Shown in pieces: positions 7,728-19,667 of a DNA stretch of 64,000 nt (positions are counted from its first letter, which is position 1; every line of letters begins with the position of its first letter). The notes under the pieces were generated by a model. It saw nothing but the letters and a program-made list of their open reading frames with translations. It did no database searches and was not told the DNA's origin. The translations under genes were made by a program, and so were the position numbers. The DNA comes from Alnus glutinosa (Eukaryota > Streptophyta > Magnoliopsida > Fagales > Betulaceae): assembly GCF_958979055.1 (NCBI RefSeq), contig NC_084887.1, positions 29,238,044 to 29,302,043 on the forward strand. The letters are read 5' to 3'.

Positions 7728-9496
7728 ACGGTTAAAATTGTATCATAGGATTTAAAAATTTTAAATAAAGGATTTGTGTTGAGTTGTCTTCTCGAAGAGT
7801 GGTGGAAAAGCAAACTGTTTGGAATGGATGAGTAAAATTGAGGAAGGGTTAGAAGAGCTTTGTGAACTTCATAATCTATGTCGAGGACTTTTTTGAAGAA
7901 ATAAAATTTGAGAAAAGACTTTAATTGTTGATTGCTAGCTAGGCTTAATCTTCCATATAGGCTTTGTGCAAAAGCAATGTTGATGCAGGAATACATACAT
8001 GCATGTAAGAGGGAATTGTGATCCTCTCCATTTCAAACGAAATGGATAATATCTATTTTATGGACATGATTTAAATTAAAATTGGTATATCAAACGGTTT
8101 ATATAAAGTCAATGTTAACATGTTGTTTAAAAATTTAAATAATATGAAATTATATATTTACTCCGGCCATTAGACACACCAATTTCAAATCTTGACGTTT
8201 TAAAATGGAGAAGATCCGTATCCACGTAAAGAGCAAGTCAAATGTCATGACATTGAACACTCTCTCTTACGTATACAGTTAAACCCCTCCTTACTTAATA
8301 GAATTATAATTAAATTCTATGAAGAAGTAAATTCTAGAAATTTATGTTTGCATCGTGACTCAAAACTTGATGCGGACAGCGCAACCACGCATCCGAATGG
8401 TAAAGATTTCCTTCAAGCTTTTCTTGTAGGTTTATCTAAACCACATGAAAGCAAAGGCAGTCTTAGCTTTCAAGTTATCAAAAAGAGAACATATATATAT
8501 ACATATATATTATATATGGAAAGTTTGAAGATGCTCGGAAGTCCAAGTTGGCTGCAGGTATATATATAATATATTGCAACTTCTCTATATATATGGATTC
8601 GATACTTAATTTGCAGACCCTTACCCGTAAAGGAACGTTAAAGCACAAATATACTTTCTCTTGAGAGAATCACAGCTAGGGGTTTGAAAAAAACATTAGA
8701 AAGAGCTAGGGGTTTGAAAGAAAGCATAAACCTAAAAGAAATTGAAGATAAAGTGCTGAATAATCAAATAGATCGATACAAGAGTTTTATGTGGATCGGT
8801 ACTTCCATCCACAAGATAAAACTCAAAATGCTACATTTTGCCCTAATTATTTTTATGAATAATGTTTACAATACAACAGGTTAGGTGATAGACTTCAAAT
8901 GTAGTTAGATCGATCACAGTCTTTAACTATGACTAGGGCGATAGATTTTAACTGTTTTTAACTGTGAGTAGATGATAGTCTTCAACTATAATTAGGTCAC
9001 AGCCTTTTACGATAATTAGGTGATAATCTTCAACTATAGCTCAAATTCTTGAACTTCTAATATACTCGTTCATGGTTAACTCTTTGTTTAAATTCCAATA
9101 TTATCCTCCCAAAATTAAGAAAGCTAGAGTTTAAGCCCACACTCGTGAGTGAGCGTAATTCTAGAATAGGCCGTATCAGTGTATATTGTTTATTTCCATC
9201 AGCGATTTCCTTATGTTTAATTAGAGAACGGAATTGTGGATGTTTTAATCACTTTAGTATTTAATTAGAGAACGGGAACTGCATTGCATTCCATTACTAA
9301 CACGTTACATTTCCAAGTATCCAAAAAGCCTTAATTATTTTAGTAAGAAATGGGATATTACATCTTTTCAACGATAAAATAATATTAACAATAATAATAA
9401 TAAATTAAAACAAAAAACAAAAAACAAAAACAAAGGTGTTGCTAACTTACTCTCATGTACGTAACCCCACCTAACACATGTATGTATGTGGAATAA
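7728..9496. other. Spacer with degenerate tandem repeats
   Basis: No gene is visible. At about 8677-8730 the words 'gctaggggtttgaaa' occur twice 28 bases apart. At about 8884-9045 a degenerate unit of roughly 35-40 bases ('aggtgatagacttcaactat' type) repeats four to five times. Open frames in this stretch are short and featureless. Confidence 0.45.
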
Positions 9497-9627
9497 TGAT
9501 TGTTGTACACCAAGTGTACAACAATCATACAACACCCCTTCACAAGGGGTGGGTCCCACAATGTATGGGGCCCACCCCTTGTGAAGGGGTGTTGTATGAT
9601 TGTTGTACACTTGGTGTACAACAATCA
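9497..9627. repeat. Nested palindrome, 131 bp (hairpin-type MITE)
   Basis: The two halves are almost exact inverted complements around a centre near 9562. Each outer arm, 'tgattgttgtacaccaagtg' onward, is itself a palindrome of 31 bases (9497-9527 and 9597-9627). The inner arms read 'caccccttcacaaggggtgg' on the left, which again contains a small palindrome (cccctt-cac-aagggg). The locus can form one long hairpin or a three-way cruciform. Weaker mirrored sequence continues outside ('acatgtatgtatgtgg' against 'ccatgtacgtgcat'). Open frames here simply mirror each other on the two strands. No clear target-site duplication was found. Confidence 0.8.
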
Positions 9628-11083
9628 CTCCCCATGTACGTGCATTGTGCACCCAACACCGTACCAGGTTAAGATCAAGAAATTAAAAACATCTAATTAA
9701 ATTAATAATGATTTTCACCTATATATCCGTCATCGACTGGCAATCAATATTAGCGTATTGTACAAGGCCATTATTATTTTACTAGAAGGAAGGTGAAGAA
9801 GTCTTTTACGGTGCAATTGCCACCCACTTGTCATTTATAGTATATACAACCGATTGTTGCTCAATTAATTCAATGCTAAGTTAATTTGCTATGACTCAGA
9901 ATTGTGTAGCCTTGTGGGTCAACATTGATGAGTTAGGTCATTTTCTTTATTAAAAAGGGACAAACGTCACAAACCAATACAAATCCTAGGATTTTATTTT
10001 TAATGTGTATGTTACAAGTTTAATTATCAATTTGATATTTTTGGCTCATCTACCGTCCAAAATCCTAACGGAATTTTCGTCAAGTGTATAAAAAGCATTG
10101 TAAGCTAAATAAAATATTGTCACATGTACAAAACGATATCTCAATTACTTGATATTAACAAAAAAAAAAAAAAAATACTTAAAAAAAATAAAGGTGTGAA
10201 AGGGGGTGGCTCTCTCCTCTCTACTATCTGGATCTCATCTAGGATGGGGTTAAGGTGGGGGGTGGGGGTTTAGCCACCCCTAAAAGACATTACGAGAGTG
10301 GTTAGACCACTCCTAACATAGGAGAATGGCCTGCCCACCCCTTTATAAAGTTTTCGGGGTGGCTCGGACAACCTTCTTACTTGTAGATGGTTAAACCATC
10401 CTTAAAAGAGGTTGTGAGGGTGTATGGACCACCCCTTAACCGGAAAGTAACCCGACTACCCTTTAGGAAATTGAAGGGAATGGGTTTAATTTAAAAATTC
10501 GGTATTTGAGACCAATTTTAAAGAGAATTGAAGAAGTGAGGGATTTAAGGTTTGAGAAATTATATTTGACCACTTCATGACACAACTACTAACTAACTTT
10601 ACTTTTTTTTTTTCTTTTTTCTTTTTTAATTATGTCATGGGGTGGTCAAATATCATTTTGTTTAGAGATTAATTTAATCAAATTAGCAACCTGGGTTGGA
10701 TCATGACGTCATACATATTTTAAAAGGCATTTGTTTTGCAAATAAAAATTTATTAATAGATCTATAAAATAAAGTAAAAAAATTACCTTTAAGGGTGTCA
10801 CGACTAAGAAATGTGTTGGTCAAAATCACAAAATACTAATCATAGATAATTAGAACTCCCTAAAAGCATTAATTAACAAATTTTTACATGATTATATTGG
10901 GGGAATGAAATATAAAGAATTGGTCCTAACTCACACATTAAATGAATAAATTATGAAAATATTATATAGATCGATGCTAAATCACTCATTGAGGGGACTG
11001 GACTAATTAAGGCGTTTAATCTATTCAATCAATTGGCCCAGTGTGGTTTTAATAAAAATGGTTTCAAATTCGTACATATATAT

Positions 11084-11094
<11 letters not shown>
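9628..11094. other. Spacer, including a GGGGTGG/CCACCCC-rich block
   Basis: No gene is seen. At about 10197-10470 the words 'ggggtgg', 'ccacccc' and 'ccaccct' recur about every 40-60 bases in alternating orientation, separated by 'taaaagacattacgagagtg'-like units. This gives a degenerate array of short inverted repeats. The rest is AT-rich. Confidence 0.4.

Positions 11095-11132
<38 letters not shown>
11095..11132. repeat. (TA)n microsatellite
   Basis: Uninterrupted TA dinucleotides of about 36 bases, preceded by imperfect TA repeats from about 11076. Confidence 0.9.
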
Positions 11133-11135
<3 letters not shown>

Positions 11136-11324
11136 TTTTAGATAAATTCGTACATATTATTTGTGTGTAATTTGTTGGCGGGCCCCAACTTTCTTTAATC
11201 TGACTTTTATTAAACATCTCAGGAATTCCAAAAGTGGAAGGGCGGCACGCAAATATTTTAGGGTCTCGCGCGTCCCTACCGCTAACACAAACTTTATTTA
11301 ATTTGTTAATTTTCATTTTCATGC

Positions 11325-11885
11325 AGAAAAAAAAAATTATTACCCAAATGTTAATATGGTATCTAAACTATCAATTGTGTCAATGTCACTTCTTAATTAT
11401 AAAAAAATGTCAATGTTTCTACCGATGACAAAAATATTATTCATAAAATCATGAAAATTCTTAAAATTATATAAAAACAAAGGAAAAAAAAAACAAAAAA
11501 TTAACTTTTTTTTTTTAAAAAAAAAATGAAAAAAGTAAAAGAAAACCAAGGTTTTTCATTAATTCCTTTTTGTAAGAATTTTTTTTTATATCATTTTTAG
11601 TTTGGGCCACTCCTTGGATTTTTATTTTTCTCTTTTTTTTTTAAGAATTTTTTTTTTTCAATCTTTCAAACAAAAAAAAAAATTCCTTTGTTATTTAATT
11701 TTTTTTTGGAATTTATAAGAATATATTTGTCTTATTGAAATTTTTGTAAGGTTATTTTTGTCTTTTTGTTGACTTTAATGGAACTATGACATTTTTTAGT
11801 AGGTTAGGGGGACATTGACACAATTGGTAGTTTGTGGGACACATTAACAATGGTGTGTTAGTTTGAGGAGGTAGGTGTATTTTTC
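11325..11885. mobile_element. Diverged copy of the MULE-type MITE at 5675
   Basis: Shares with the 5675-6169 element the words 'aaactatcaattgtgtcaat' on the left, 'ttgttgactttaa', 'gggacattgacacaattggt' and 'aggtaggtgta' on the right, and a long A/T homopolymer centre. The left terminal 50 bases seem to be missing, so no target-site duplication could be verified. It is non-coding. Confidence 0.6.
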
Positions 11886-11903
11886 CTATATATATATAGG
11901 TAT

Positions 11904-12271
11904 AGAAAAATGTAAAACTAGTCCTTTTGGTTTACTTGATTTGCAATTATTTCTATATGATGTCAAAATGAACTCATAGGTCCTTGAAGACTTGAGATAT
12001 GCCAAAAGTAATTTATTCCTTACATTCAAATTTTGTCCATTGAATTAAGAATTATGGTGACACGTCAGAGCCAATAAAATTATAATATGTGTTATATTTA
12101 AGTCAAAGTCACACTAACAGAATCTATAAAATTAGTGGATGAAATTTGACTATAATAAATAATTTTTTTTTTTTTTTTTTTTTTTTTTTACATATTTCAA
12201 AAACCTCTGAGTTGATTTTGATGTCACATAAAGTTAATTCCAAATAAAGTAAACCACTTCTACATTTTTTT
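11904..12271. mobile_element. Foldback element with arms of about 90 bases
   Basis: The left arm ('tgtaaaactagtccttttgg', 'gtttacttgatttg', 'atgatgtcaaaatgaactca', 'aggtccttgaa') is matched by the reverse complement of the right arm, which ends 'aaaccacttctacattttt'. The middle includes a 28-base T run (about 12163-12190) and no coding sequence. It looks like a non-autonomous DNA transposon; its superfamily is not determined. Confidence 0.55.
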
Positions 12272-12875
12272 CAATATATATTATTTTGAAGAAATTTGTC
12301 ATTGTCAATAGTCTCCTTCCACGTCACTGCAAACATGTCTACCAATTTGAGGGCAGTAGCACAATAACTTTCCCCGTCAAACTACACATATCTCAGGTCC
12401 TCCCTCGGTAGAGCCCGGCTTTTGGTGCTCAAAACTCTCCGCACGTTTTATCTTCTTCTTCTTCTTCTTCCTCACACACATGAAAATGGGTTTTTGAATC
12501 TTTTCCGGATCAGTTTACCAATCTCCTCCAAACCCATATCACAGTTTTCTCTCCCACCCTTTGGCGCTCACCTTAATCCCCTGTTTTTCTTCCTAGGACC
12601 GTAAATTTCCAAGACTTTCATGTTTTTCAAAGCCTTGGAGATCAATCGTTTTCTAGAATTCAAAGTTGTTTATGATATTCTTTTTTGACGGCTGAGACTT
12701 TCAATTTGTTGGCTTTGTCAGGTTTGAATCTTTATTGCTTCTTTGTTGCAGATAAAACGTCAAACTTGTCAGTAACTTTTTTTTCCTCCAAATCTGTTTT
12801 TTTCTGATACCCTTTTAAATTCAGAGTATTGGGTTTCAACTGTCAATCATTTTGGCTCTGTTTAAGGTTCAAGAA

Positions 12876-13583
12876 ATGGTTATTGATCTCTTCTCGGAAA
12901 GTTCGAGTATGGGTACGAGTCCTAGAATTTCATTTTCTCATGATTTCTGCCAATCCGATATCGTCCCTGTTGAACACCATCCTCTCCGGTCAAACTCCTC
13001 CGGTTTGAGTAATTCGAGCATCGATTTCGACTTCTGTGTTCGTGATCGTGAGGGCTTCGATCAAGAATCTTCGTCTGCGGACGAGCTTTTCTCCGATGGG
13101 AAAATTCTTCCTACCCAAATCAAGAAAAAGGTGATCACTACCGCAAAGCAAATGGATCATCAATGTGGCAGCTCTCATCATCCACCATTGCCACTGCCAC
13201 TGCCACGTACTACTAGCGGCAAAAGTTCAAAGCAAGAGAGCTCCAAAGAAAATTCCAAGTCTTTTTGGCGGTTCACGCGGAGCAGTAGCTGTGGGAGTGG
13301 ATATGGGAGGAGCTTATGCCCTTTGCCACCGCTTTTGTCGCGGAGCAATTCAACTGGGTCGGCAGTTAATTCTAGGCAGAGTTCTCAAAAGCATGCATCA
13401 ATGAAAGCATCACAATCTTCGGCATCCACGGGTTATCCAAAGCCTCCATTGAAGAAGGGTACTCATGGATCGTATGGGAATGGTGTTCGGATTAGTCCTG
13501 TATTGAATGTTCCTTCAGCGAATTTATTTGGGTTAGGCTCAATCTTCTCATCCAGTGGCAAAGATAAGAACAAGAAGAAGTGA
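12876..13583 (+). CDS. Uncharacterised plant Ser-rich protein, intronless
   Basis: A 235-residue protein with no transmembrane segment or signal peptide. The open frame extends a few codons upstream without ATG, so the first ATG at 12876 (context aagaaATGgtt) is the start. The N-terminal part holds conserved-looking blocks: SPRISFSHDFCQSD, SSIDFDFCV and SSADELFSDGKILP. The last of these resembles the 'DE(I/L)F..G.I.P' motif of DUF1645-like plant proteins. The middle is Ser/Pro/Lys-rich (HHPPLPLPLPR, SFWRFTRSSSCGSGYGR), and the C-terminus ends in a basic tail KDKNKKK. Such proteins are often nuclear or membrane-associated, but nothing here fixes a role. A pyrimidine-rich leader lies at 12420-12870. 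It could be assigned to DUF1645 only after a profile search. Confidence 0.8.
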   Translation: MVIDLFSESSSMGTSPRISFSHDFCQSDIVPVEHHPLRSNSSGLSNSSIDFDFCVRDREGFDQESSSADELFSDGKILPTQIKKKVITTAKQMDHQCGSSHHPPLPLPLPRTTSGKSSKQESSKENSKSFWRFTRSSSCGSGYGRSLCPLPPLLSRSNSTGSAVNSRQSSQKHASMKASQSSASTGYPKPPLKKGTHGSYGNGVRISPVLNVPSANLFGLGSIFSSSGKDKNKKK

Positions 13584-13689
13584 TTAACTTTTGCTGATCT
13601 AATGATTTTGATTATCATTTCAATTTTTACCATATGTTTCTTGATATGTCATTGGATTAAGAAATTTAAATATATCTGGAATTAATGGG

Positions 13690-15124
13690 GTATGAAAAAG
13701 ACAGAAATAAAGAGGTGGATTGTGGAGGGGACAAGGAATGGCATTATTCAAGGGCACATGCTTTGGAGCACAAAATGACAGGTACCGTTGCTTTCATGGC
13801 TGTCCCATGCTGTTCTTCTTTATAAGCTTTTGGTCTTTGCTCACACATGGTGCACGTACTTTGATTTTTGTTGCCCTTGGGCCTTATCTGTTTACTCTTT
13901 ACAGAAAGAGCGAAAAGGACGAAGATTAGGTGGTTGGTTGTATGCGATGAGGAGTGTTTCAAATGTTATTAAATTTTGATTTGGAGAGAGATTATGAAAT
14001 AATATTGATTTGTTTTCTAGTATTGTACTTTGTATGAACTGATGATTGATGTATTAATAATAATGACTCTTTTTTTTTTTCAAGATAAATTCCCTAAATA
14101 TTTATTATTAAGTTTAACATGCATGAAAGTTGTAAAGCCTATTGAAAGATGCTTATATCATAATCCTAGAATCAAAGAGACAGACACATGAAAGGATGGG
14201 TGGTTGGGAGAGACTTAAATCATGTGACAACATGCAGGTCCCTTGCTTCAGGGTTGTCCCATCTTATATTTCCTGTATATTTCTTTAAGAAAGCTTTCTG
14301 GCTGTGCATGATTGATTCCAGTTACCTTGATATCTACTCATTTTCTAACAAGGTTTTGCTTTGTTTCTCTCAGTCTTGCCAAATCAGGAAAAGTTAGTTT
14401 TTTCAACTACACACACATGCACGATGAGAGCCCTTTTCTTCTTCTTTTACAATCCTTTTCCCTTGTTACGGACAGGGAGAACTCCCATGTTAATTTGTTG
14501 TACTAGAACCAAATGTACATCTCCGCTTAAGTATGGTGGATCTCATTCATTATCTCAACCTCTTCCTCTTGAAATGCTAAGAAAGCTGGTAGAAGTGCAA
14601 AGTTCAGTGTCAACAATATTGCAGCACATTAGGCCGCTGCTAGATATTTTTTTGACTGCATTCCCATTGATCTTCCTCCCTTCTTGATTCCTATTGTTAG
14701 CGGAAAAGATTATCCTCCTTCTGTTGTTGTAGGGGTTGCCAGTTTTCTTTTTGTTTGTTTGTCGTTTGGTTTATGTACTTATATAAAAATAAAATCAATA
14801 AAAAAAACAACAAATGTATATGGGATGAATGAATTATGTCTGAAACTAACTATAAAATCATGTAAATTTGGTCACTAGTTTGCTGGACAAGTATTTATCT
14901 TTCATCAATCAAAGTTGATGTAGCGTGGCCTCCTATAGCTACCTGCAAATAGAAGAGTATGTTCCAGTTAACCAGGCATCAAATCTCAAAATATACATTC
15001 TTTTGGAAGGTTACCTCAGTGGAACTGATCATATGCATAACAACTATTGTTGTAGAGGTGATCAGGTTTTAGGAAAAGAAAATGAGAAAATCGCTTTTAT
15101 AAAATAAAATTAAAGGTAAAAAAG

Positions 15125-15164
<40 letters not shown>

Positions 15165-15355
15165 TAGGATCCTGCAATATGATAACGGATCACATAATTA
15201 TGCAAATTAAGTTTGCTAATTTGATATTTTTGCAATGAGAAATGATATTTGTACATTATTTATACATCTCCATACAACTAAATTTTAAATCCATTATTAA
15301 ATTTGTAGGATTCAATATAAATTTCATAAATTCAATAGTAAATTTAGAAATAAAA

Positions 15356-15398
<43 letters not shown>

Positions 15399-17640
15399 CA
15401 AATATCATATATCTTTGGCAATATATGACTTCAATATATACAACCATTATAGTAAATGGTAAGTAACCCCACATTTGCTTTAATTATAATTCAATGAATA
15501 TAACTTCTCAGAAGCCGAAAGACTTTAATTACCCACTGAACCAATTTACGCCTTCTAATTGGATGGATATATATATATATAGCTGTGGCCAACAGAGTCC
15601 CATAATTGTCTCTGGGCTGTACAGAAAGGACGATGCAAGGATATGCTCAGTGACAATAGATGATCCACATTTCAGAAAGGATCTGCTCTATCACAAAAGC
15701 CATGAAAATAATAATAATAAACAAAAAAAATATATATATATTATCGTATAAATGGAAGCGTTAGCGGAATTGAAAACGACTTCCATATATAGTCCACAAC
15801 CCACACCATAAGCAAGCAATATAATTGAAGGATATGCTGTAACGCTTCCGGTTGTTTAAGGCTAGGTTTGTCCAAGTACTCTTTCAGAAGCCCAAAGAGT
15901 CACAAAGCTCTATCTATATATCAAAAGTACGTGTTTAACTCAATGCCATAATAAATGCATGAAGATGAAAACAATGTTAAATTAATATATATATATATAT
16001 ATATTTAATACGGAAATGTTTGGTCTAATTAAACTGTCGCTATGCTGGTCTTTTTTCTTTTCTATAAAGATTTGATATAGTGTTCCAACCCTTTTATGCA
16101 AGTGTTCTTGGTGGTCGCATGGTCTATTTGTAAGTATGAATAATAAAAAATATATTGAGAAATGTATGACCGAATCCTGCCGATTGTGTGCGAGTAGAAA
16201 ATGTTAAATATAAAGGGGTGTCCACGTGGGCACACCCCTCAACATTCAAGCCAGGAGATACAACACTTGGCTTGTAGAATATAATTGATTCTTTTGTGCT
16301 TCTAGATGGTGGATTTTGTGAATATCACTCCAATACTTTTTGGTAGTGTATTCCACCGCCAAGAAGAAAAGGTTTATTAGGGAATCACGTGGAACAATAT
16401 ATTGCAGTGCAGATAAAGTACTGCTCTAATATTCCGATGTGCATGATAATTTTATTTTTAACATAAACAGCTCCAATGCCATAACAGTTATATATTAATT
16501 ATGCATAATGATAAAATGGTTTTTGTGCCACCGAAACTTGTTTTTAAAAATTAAATTATAACTTCTCCTTAATTATCAACTAAACTACTCTAGGAGCAAT
16601 ATCATCAACACAAGTATATATTATATCTAATCATATGGAAAGAGCATATAAGGGCTAGCTAGTATAGATTATGAGATTGCATTCTGAAAATCTAAGGAAA
16701 GGAGACAGGCAGGGTCAAGGGAGGATGATATAATCCAAGCAACATACTTTGGCGTACGAGATGACAGGCAACCATTGCCTTCGTTTGTTGTCTCCTTATT
16801 TGTGTTTGCTTACACATGGTGAATATACTCTGACTTCGGTTCCCTTCCCTCTTACTTTATACAAGCAATGTACGTGGAAGAGATGGTTATAAGCATGTGA
16901 GGATCTGAAATATTCCATAAATCTTGGGAAAGAGAAATGATGCTTTTCGTTTGTGGCTTCTGATACTGGATTAAACAAAGTAACACTTAGTTTTACGTTA
17001 AAAAAGATGAATTATTCACGTAAAGTAGATAGTTAGATTATTAAGTCATTCATAAGAGTTAAGTTTTATATTAGCTCCTTATTAGATGTGACTAAACTTT
17101 ATAAATGATTCTAAGGAGTTTGAATTACAATTTGACTAGTCATTTTAGCGTTGTAATGCAGATGTGCCTAAGATTTCTTTTGGTCGTTACAAGTGGTATC
17201 AAAGCCACCTAATAAAGTCATGTGATATTAGAGTACTGCATGACGTGACTCTGACGAGAACGTCAAAAATTTAAAAGAAATAAAAATTGTAACGCTATAG
17301 TCCCATATTGAAAAAAATGGAGAAAAATGGAGAAGTTCGATCATTATCGTGTGCTTTGACGATTTCATCTTCTATAGCCTCAGAAGAAACACGTGGAGCA
17401 CTTTAAGAGTTTAAGGCGATTTTCGAAACACTGCAAGATAAGTGTACGTTTATATGTCAATCATAAAGAGTGTTTTTTTTTTTACTACCACCATTACTTT
17501 TATGGATTAAAAAATGTTTGATTTGATTATCTTGTACATAAATTCATCAGTCTTCTAGATTTAATAATAAATTTTCAAAAAAAACAAAAGCCAGAAACGC
17601 AAAGAATAAACTCCAAACACATCCCTATCAAAAGTATTCA
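13690..17640. other. Non-coding region with three diverged copies of a ~200-bp unit
   Basis: No protein gene is visible in these 4 kb. Related units lie at about 13727-13930, 14190-14300 and 16690-16900. They share 'gacaggtaccgttgctttc', 'gacaacatgcaggtcccttg' and 'gacaggcaaccattgcctt' respectively, each followed by a 'TGTCCCAT/TGTCTCCTTAT' word. Copies 1 and 3 also share 'gctcacacatggtg / gcttacacatggtg' and a G/A-rich stretch upstream. Poly-A runs lie at 15125-15159 and 15359-15396. The remaining sequence is AT-rich spacer with short open frames that carry no domain. Confidence 0.4.
15125..15159 (+). repeat. Poly-A run, 35 bases
   Basis: Uninterrupted A homopolymer. A second run of 38 A lies at 15359-15396. 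Each could be the tail of a retroposed sequence, but I recognise no retroelement body before them. Confidence 0.85.
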
Positions 17641-17977
17641 TCATGCAAATGAGTCTAAGGTGGCACCAATTTTCCCCTCTCTCTCACGCACGCCCAGTCT
17701 CTCATTTTCTCTACAAACTTGCCCTGATTGTCGTTGCTCATATGTCAAGCGAATATAGGCTCCACAGGTGTAGCGTAGGGAATGGAGGCGCCCTCCTTTG
17801 TCTCCAAAGCGAGGACCAAATTTGACGCCATTTGTATTTACTGAGTTTTAATTCATTTATGATGATTTTTTTTTTGTGATTGGTTTTCCAGAAACTCAAG
17901 GAAAGAAGAGAAAGCAGAATTTTTCATGTTTGCATCTTCTGTTGATTTAGGGCTAGGGTTTAGGTCAGTGGAGCTCA

Positions 17978-19667
17978 ATGGAAGAGATCACGGAAGGAGT
18001 GAATGCCATCAACCTGGGCGGAGACTCCCACAAGAAGAACCGAATACAAGTCTCCAACACCAAGAAACCCCTGTTCTTCTACGTCAATCTCGCCAAGGTT
18101 CTCTAGCTCTCTCGCTAAGTACATGTAACTATTGTGATCTGGGTTACTAAATCTACATAACTTGGTGCTTTTTATATTTTTTAGGGACTATTTGGAATGT
18201 TGTTTATGATTTGCCTCTTGTATTCGATCAATGATGGGTGTAATAGACGTTCAATTTTGTGTTGCAGAGGTATATGCAACAGCATAACGAGGTTGAGCTG
18301 TCTGCTCTTGGAATGGGTAATGTTTTCATTCAATTATATCCATATTTCTGAAAACTTATTTATTCAGTTTTCCTCATTTCCTTTTCTTTGCTTCCACTTA
18401 TTTCAACCTGATGTCCTGTGAATCTATGGCTTAACTATGTAACCCTATGTCTTAGGATTTGTTACTTCTTTTGCTTTCAAATGATGATGAATCTAGGCTC
18501 CGTCAGTTTCGACATAAAAATATTTTTTGTTGTATAATATTATATTTTTCAGCCTTTAGATCATATAAAAAATATGCGACGGCTGAAAATGGCCGGCAAC
18601 TTCTAGCGAGGGTTCGTTAAATTCTGACGATTTGAAAATGAGAAGTTTAAACTTGAAAAATTGTTGACGGTTTATAAAATAGAAACTCTTTTACAAAAAA
18701 TTAAAGAAGTTTTTTTTTTTGTCAAACCGGAAATGTTTTCGGTTTAAGTATTATTTTCCATCACACCCGAAATATACAAAAAAAAAAAAAAAATGTATAT
18801 TTTTTAGAAATCATTTTACACCAAATGAAACGGAGGATTGGGACTTCATTGTGGCATTGCATCTGTTAATTTGTTTATTATGTTATATTTGCAGCTATTG
18901 CCACGGTGGTTATTATATCAGAAATTTTGAAAAATAATGGATTGGCTATTGAGAAGAGTAAGATTTTTGTGTCTTCAGTATATTTTTTGTAATGTTTTAA
19001 GCATACAGTTAACTTCTGATTCTCATAGAAAACAGCATTCACTCTCTGCAGAGATCATGACCTCAACTGTCGATATGAAGGATGACTCTAGGGGAAGGCC
19101 CATCCAAAAAGCAAAGGTAAAATTGATGAGAATATTTTCATAATTCCTGTTTGCAATATACTTTTATGCAACATACATGTCAAGTGGGGGTTGCAGAATG
19201 AGGTCCCTCTAATGCATTTGTCTTGGCCACAAAGGAAACAGATTGGGTATTTGTAGTTATTCTATGATACTTCTGCTATATTATTAATTATATTCAGATG
19301 GTGATCAGCGTTAGGTGTAGGGTTGTCAATTATTAACACAATAACACCCGTTTAATCAAATGAGTTAGGTTATGGTAATCCGAACCCGACACACAAACAT
19401 GAATTGTCCGTAAAAACATGTGCACAAAACATGAGTTTTTTGTATTGGTATGTCATCTTGGTGAATTTCCAAAGGCTCTTATTGAAATTTGTAATCTGTA
19501 ATTTTGAAAGCTTTTTTGAGTGGGGCTTCGAGAGGTTGGTTACAAATGGTTTATATTTGTTCTGCCCTCAGATCGAAATATTGCTGGGGAAGACTGAAAG
19601 CTTTGATGAATTGATGGCAGCTGCTGCAGAGAAAAGAGAGGCTGGAGATGGTGAAGAGCAAAGTTGA
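17978..19667 (+). CDS. Alba domain DNA/RNA-binding protein, five exons
   Basis: Small single-domain Alba protein of the plant At1g29250/At2g34160 type, a nucleic-acid-binding family linked to RNA metabolism and chromatin. Exons: 17978-18097, 18268-18316, 18895-18957, 19052-19116, 19572-19667; all introns are GT-AG and the total is 393 bases, 130 residues. The protein begins MEEITEGVNAINLGG. The Alba fold covers about residues 22-115: NRIQVSNTKKPLFFYVNLAK, then RYMQQHNEVELSALGMAI, TVVIISEILKNNGLAI, and STVDMKDDSRGRPIQKAKIE with a basic loop. The tail is acidic (EKREAGDGEEQS). The ATG at 17978 lies shortly after another ATG in a different frame at 17926. Intron 2 holds a foldback element (18495-18838). 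Length and exon layout agree with the family. Confidence 0.93.
18495..18838. mobile_element. Foldback MITE in Alba intron 2
   Basis: The left end 'ggctccgtcagtttcgacat' is mirrored by the right end 'accaaatgaaacggag', and the T-rich inner arms are complementary with mismatches. The words 'gtttcgacataaaa', 'cggctg' and 'ggcaacttc' recur in the element at 20896-21234, so the two belong to one family. It is non-coding and lies inside the intron on neither splice site. Confidence 0.55.

Noticed and set aside
9368-9700. Four overlapping open frames with near-identical His/Thr/Tyr-rich peptides
   Set aside because: They are both strands of one palindrome, not coding sequence.
13727-14300. Known microRNA precursor
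   Set aside because: I compared the core by eye with the common conserved plant microRNAs I could recall and found no match; left as an unexplained repeated unit.
15242-15474. Open frames containing Lys or Phe runs
   Set aside because: They arise from a 38-base A homopolymer.
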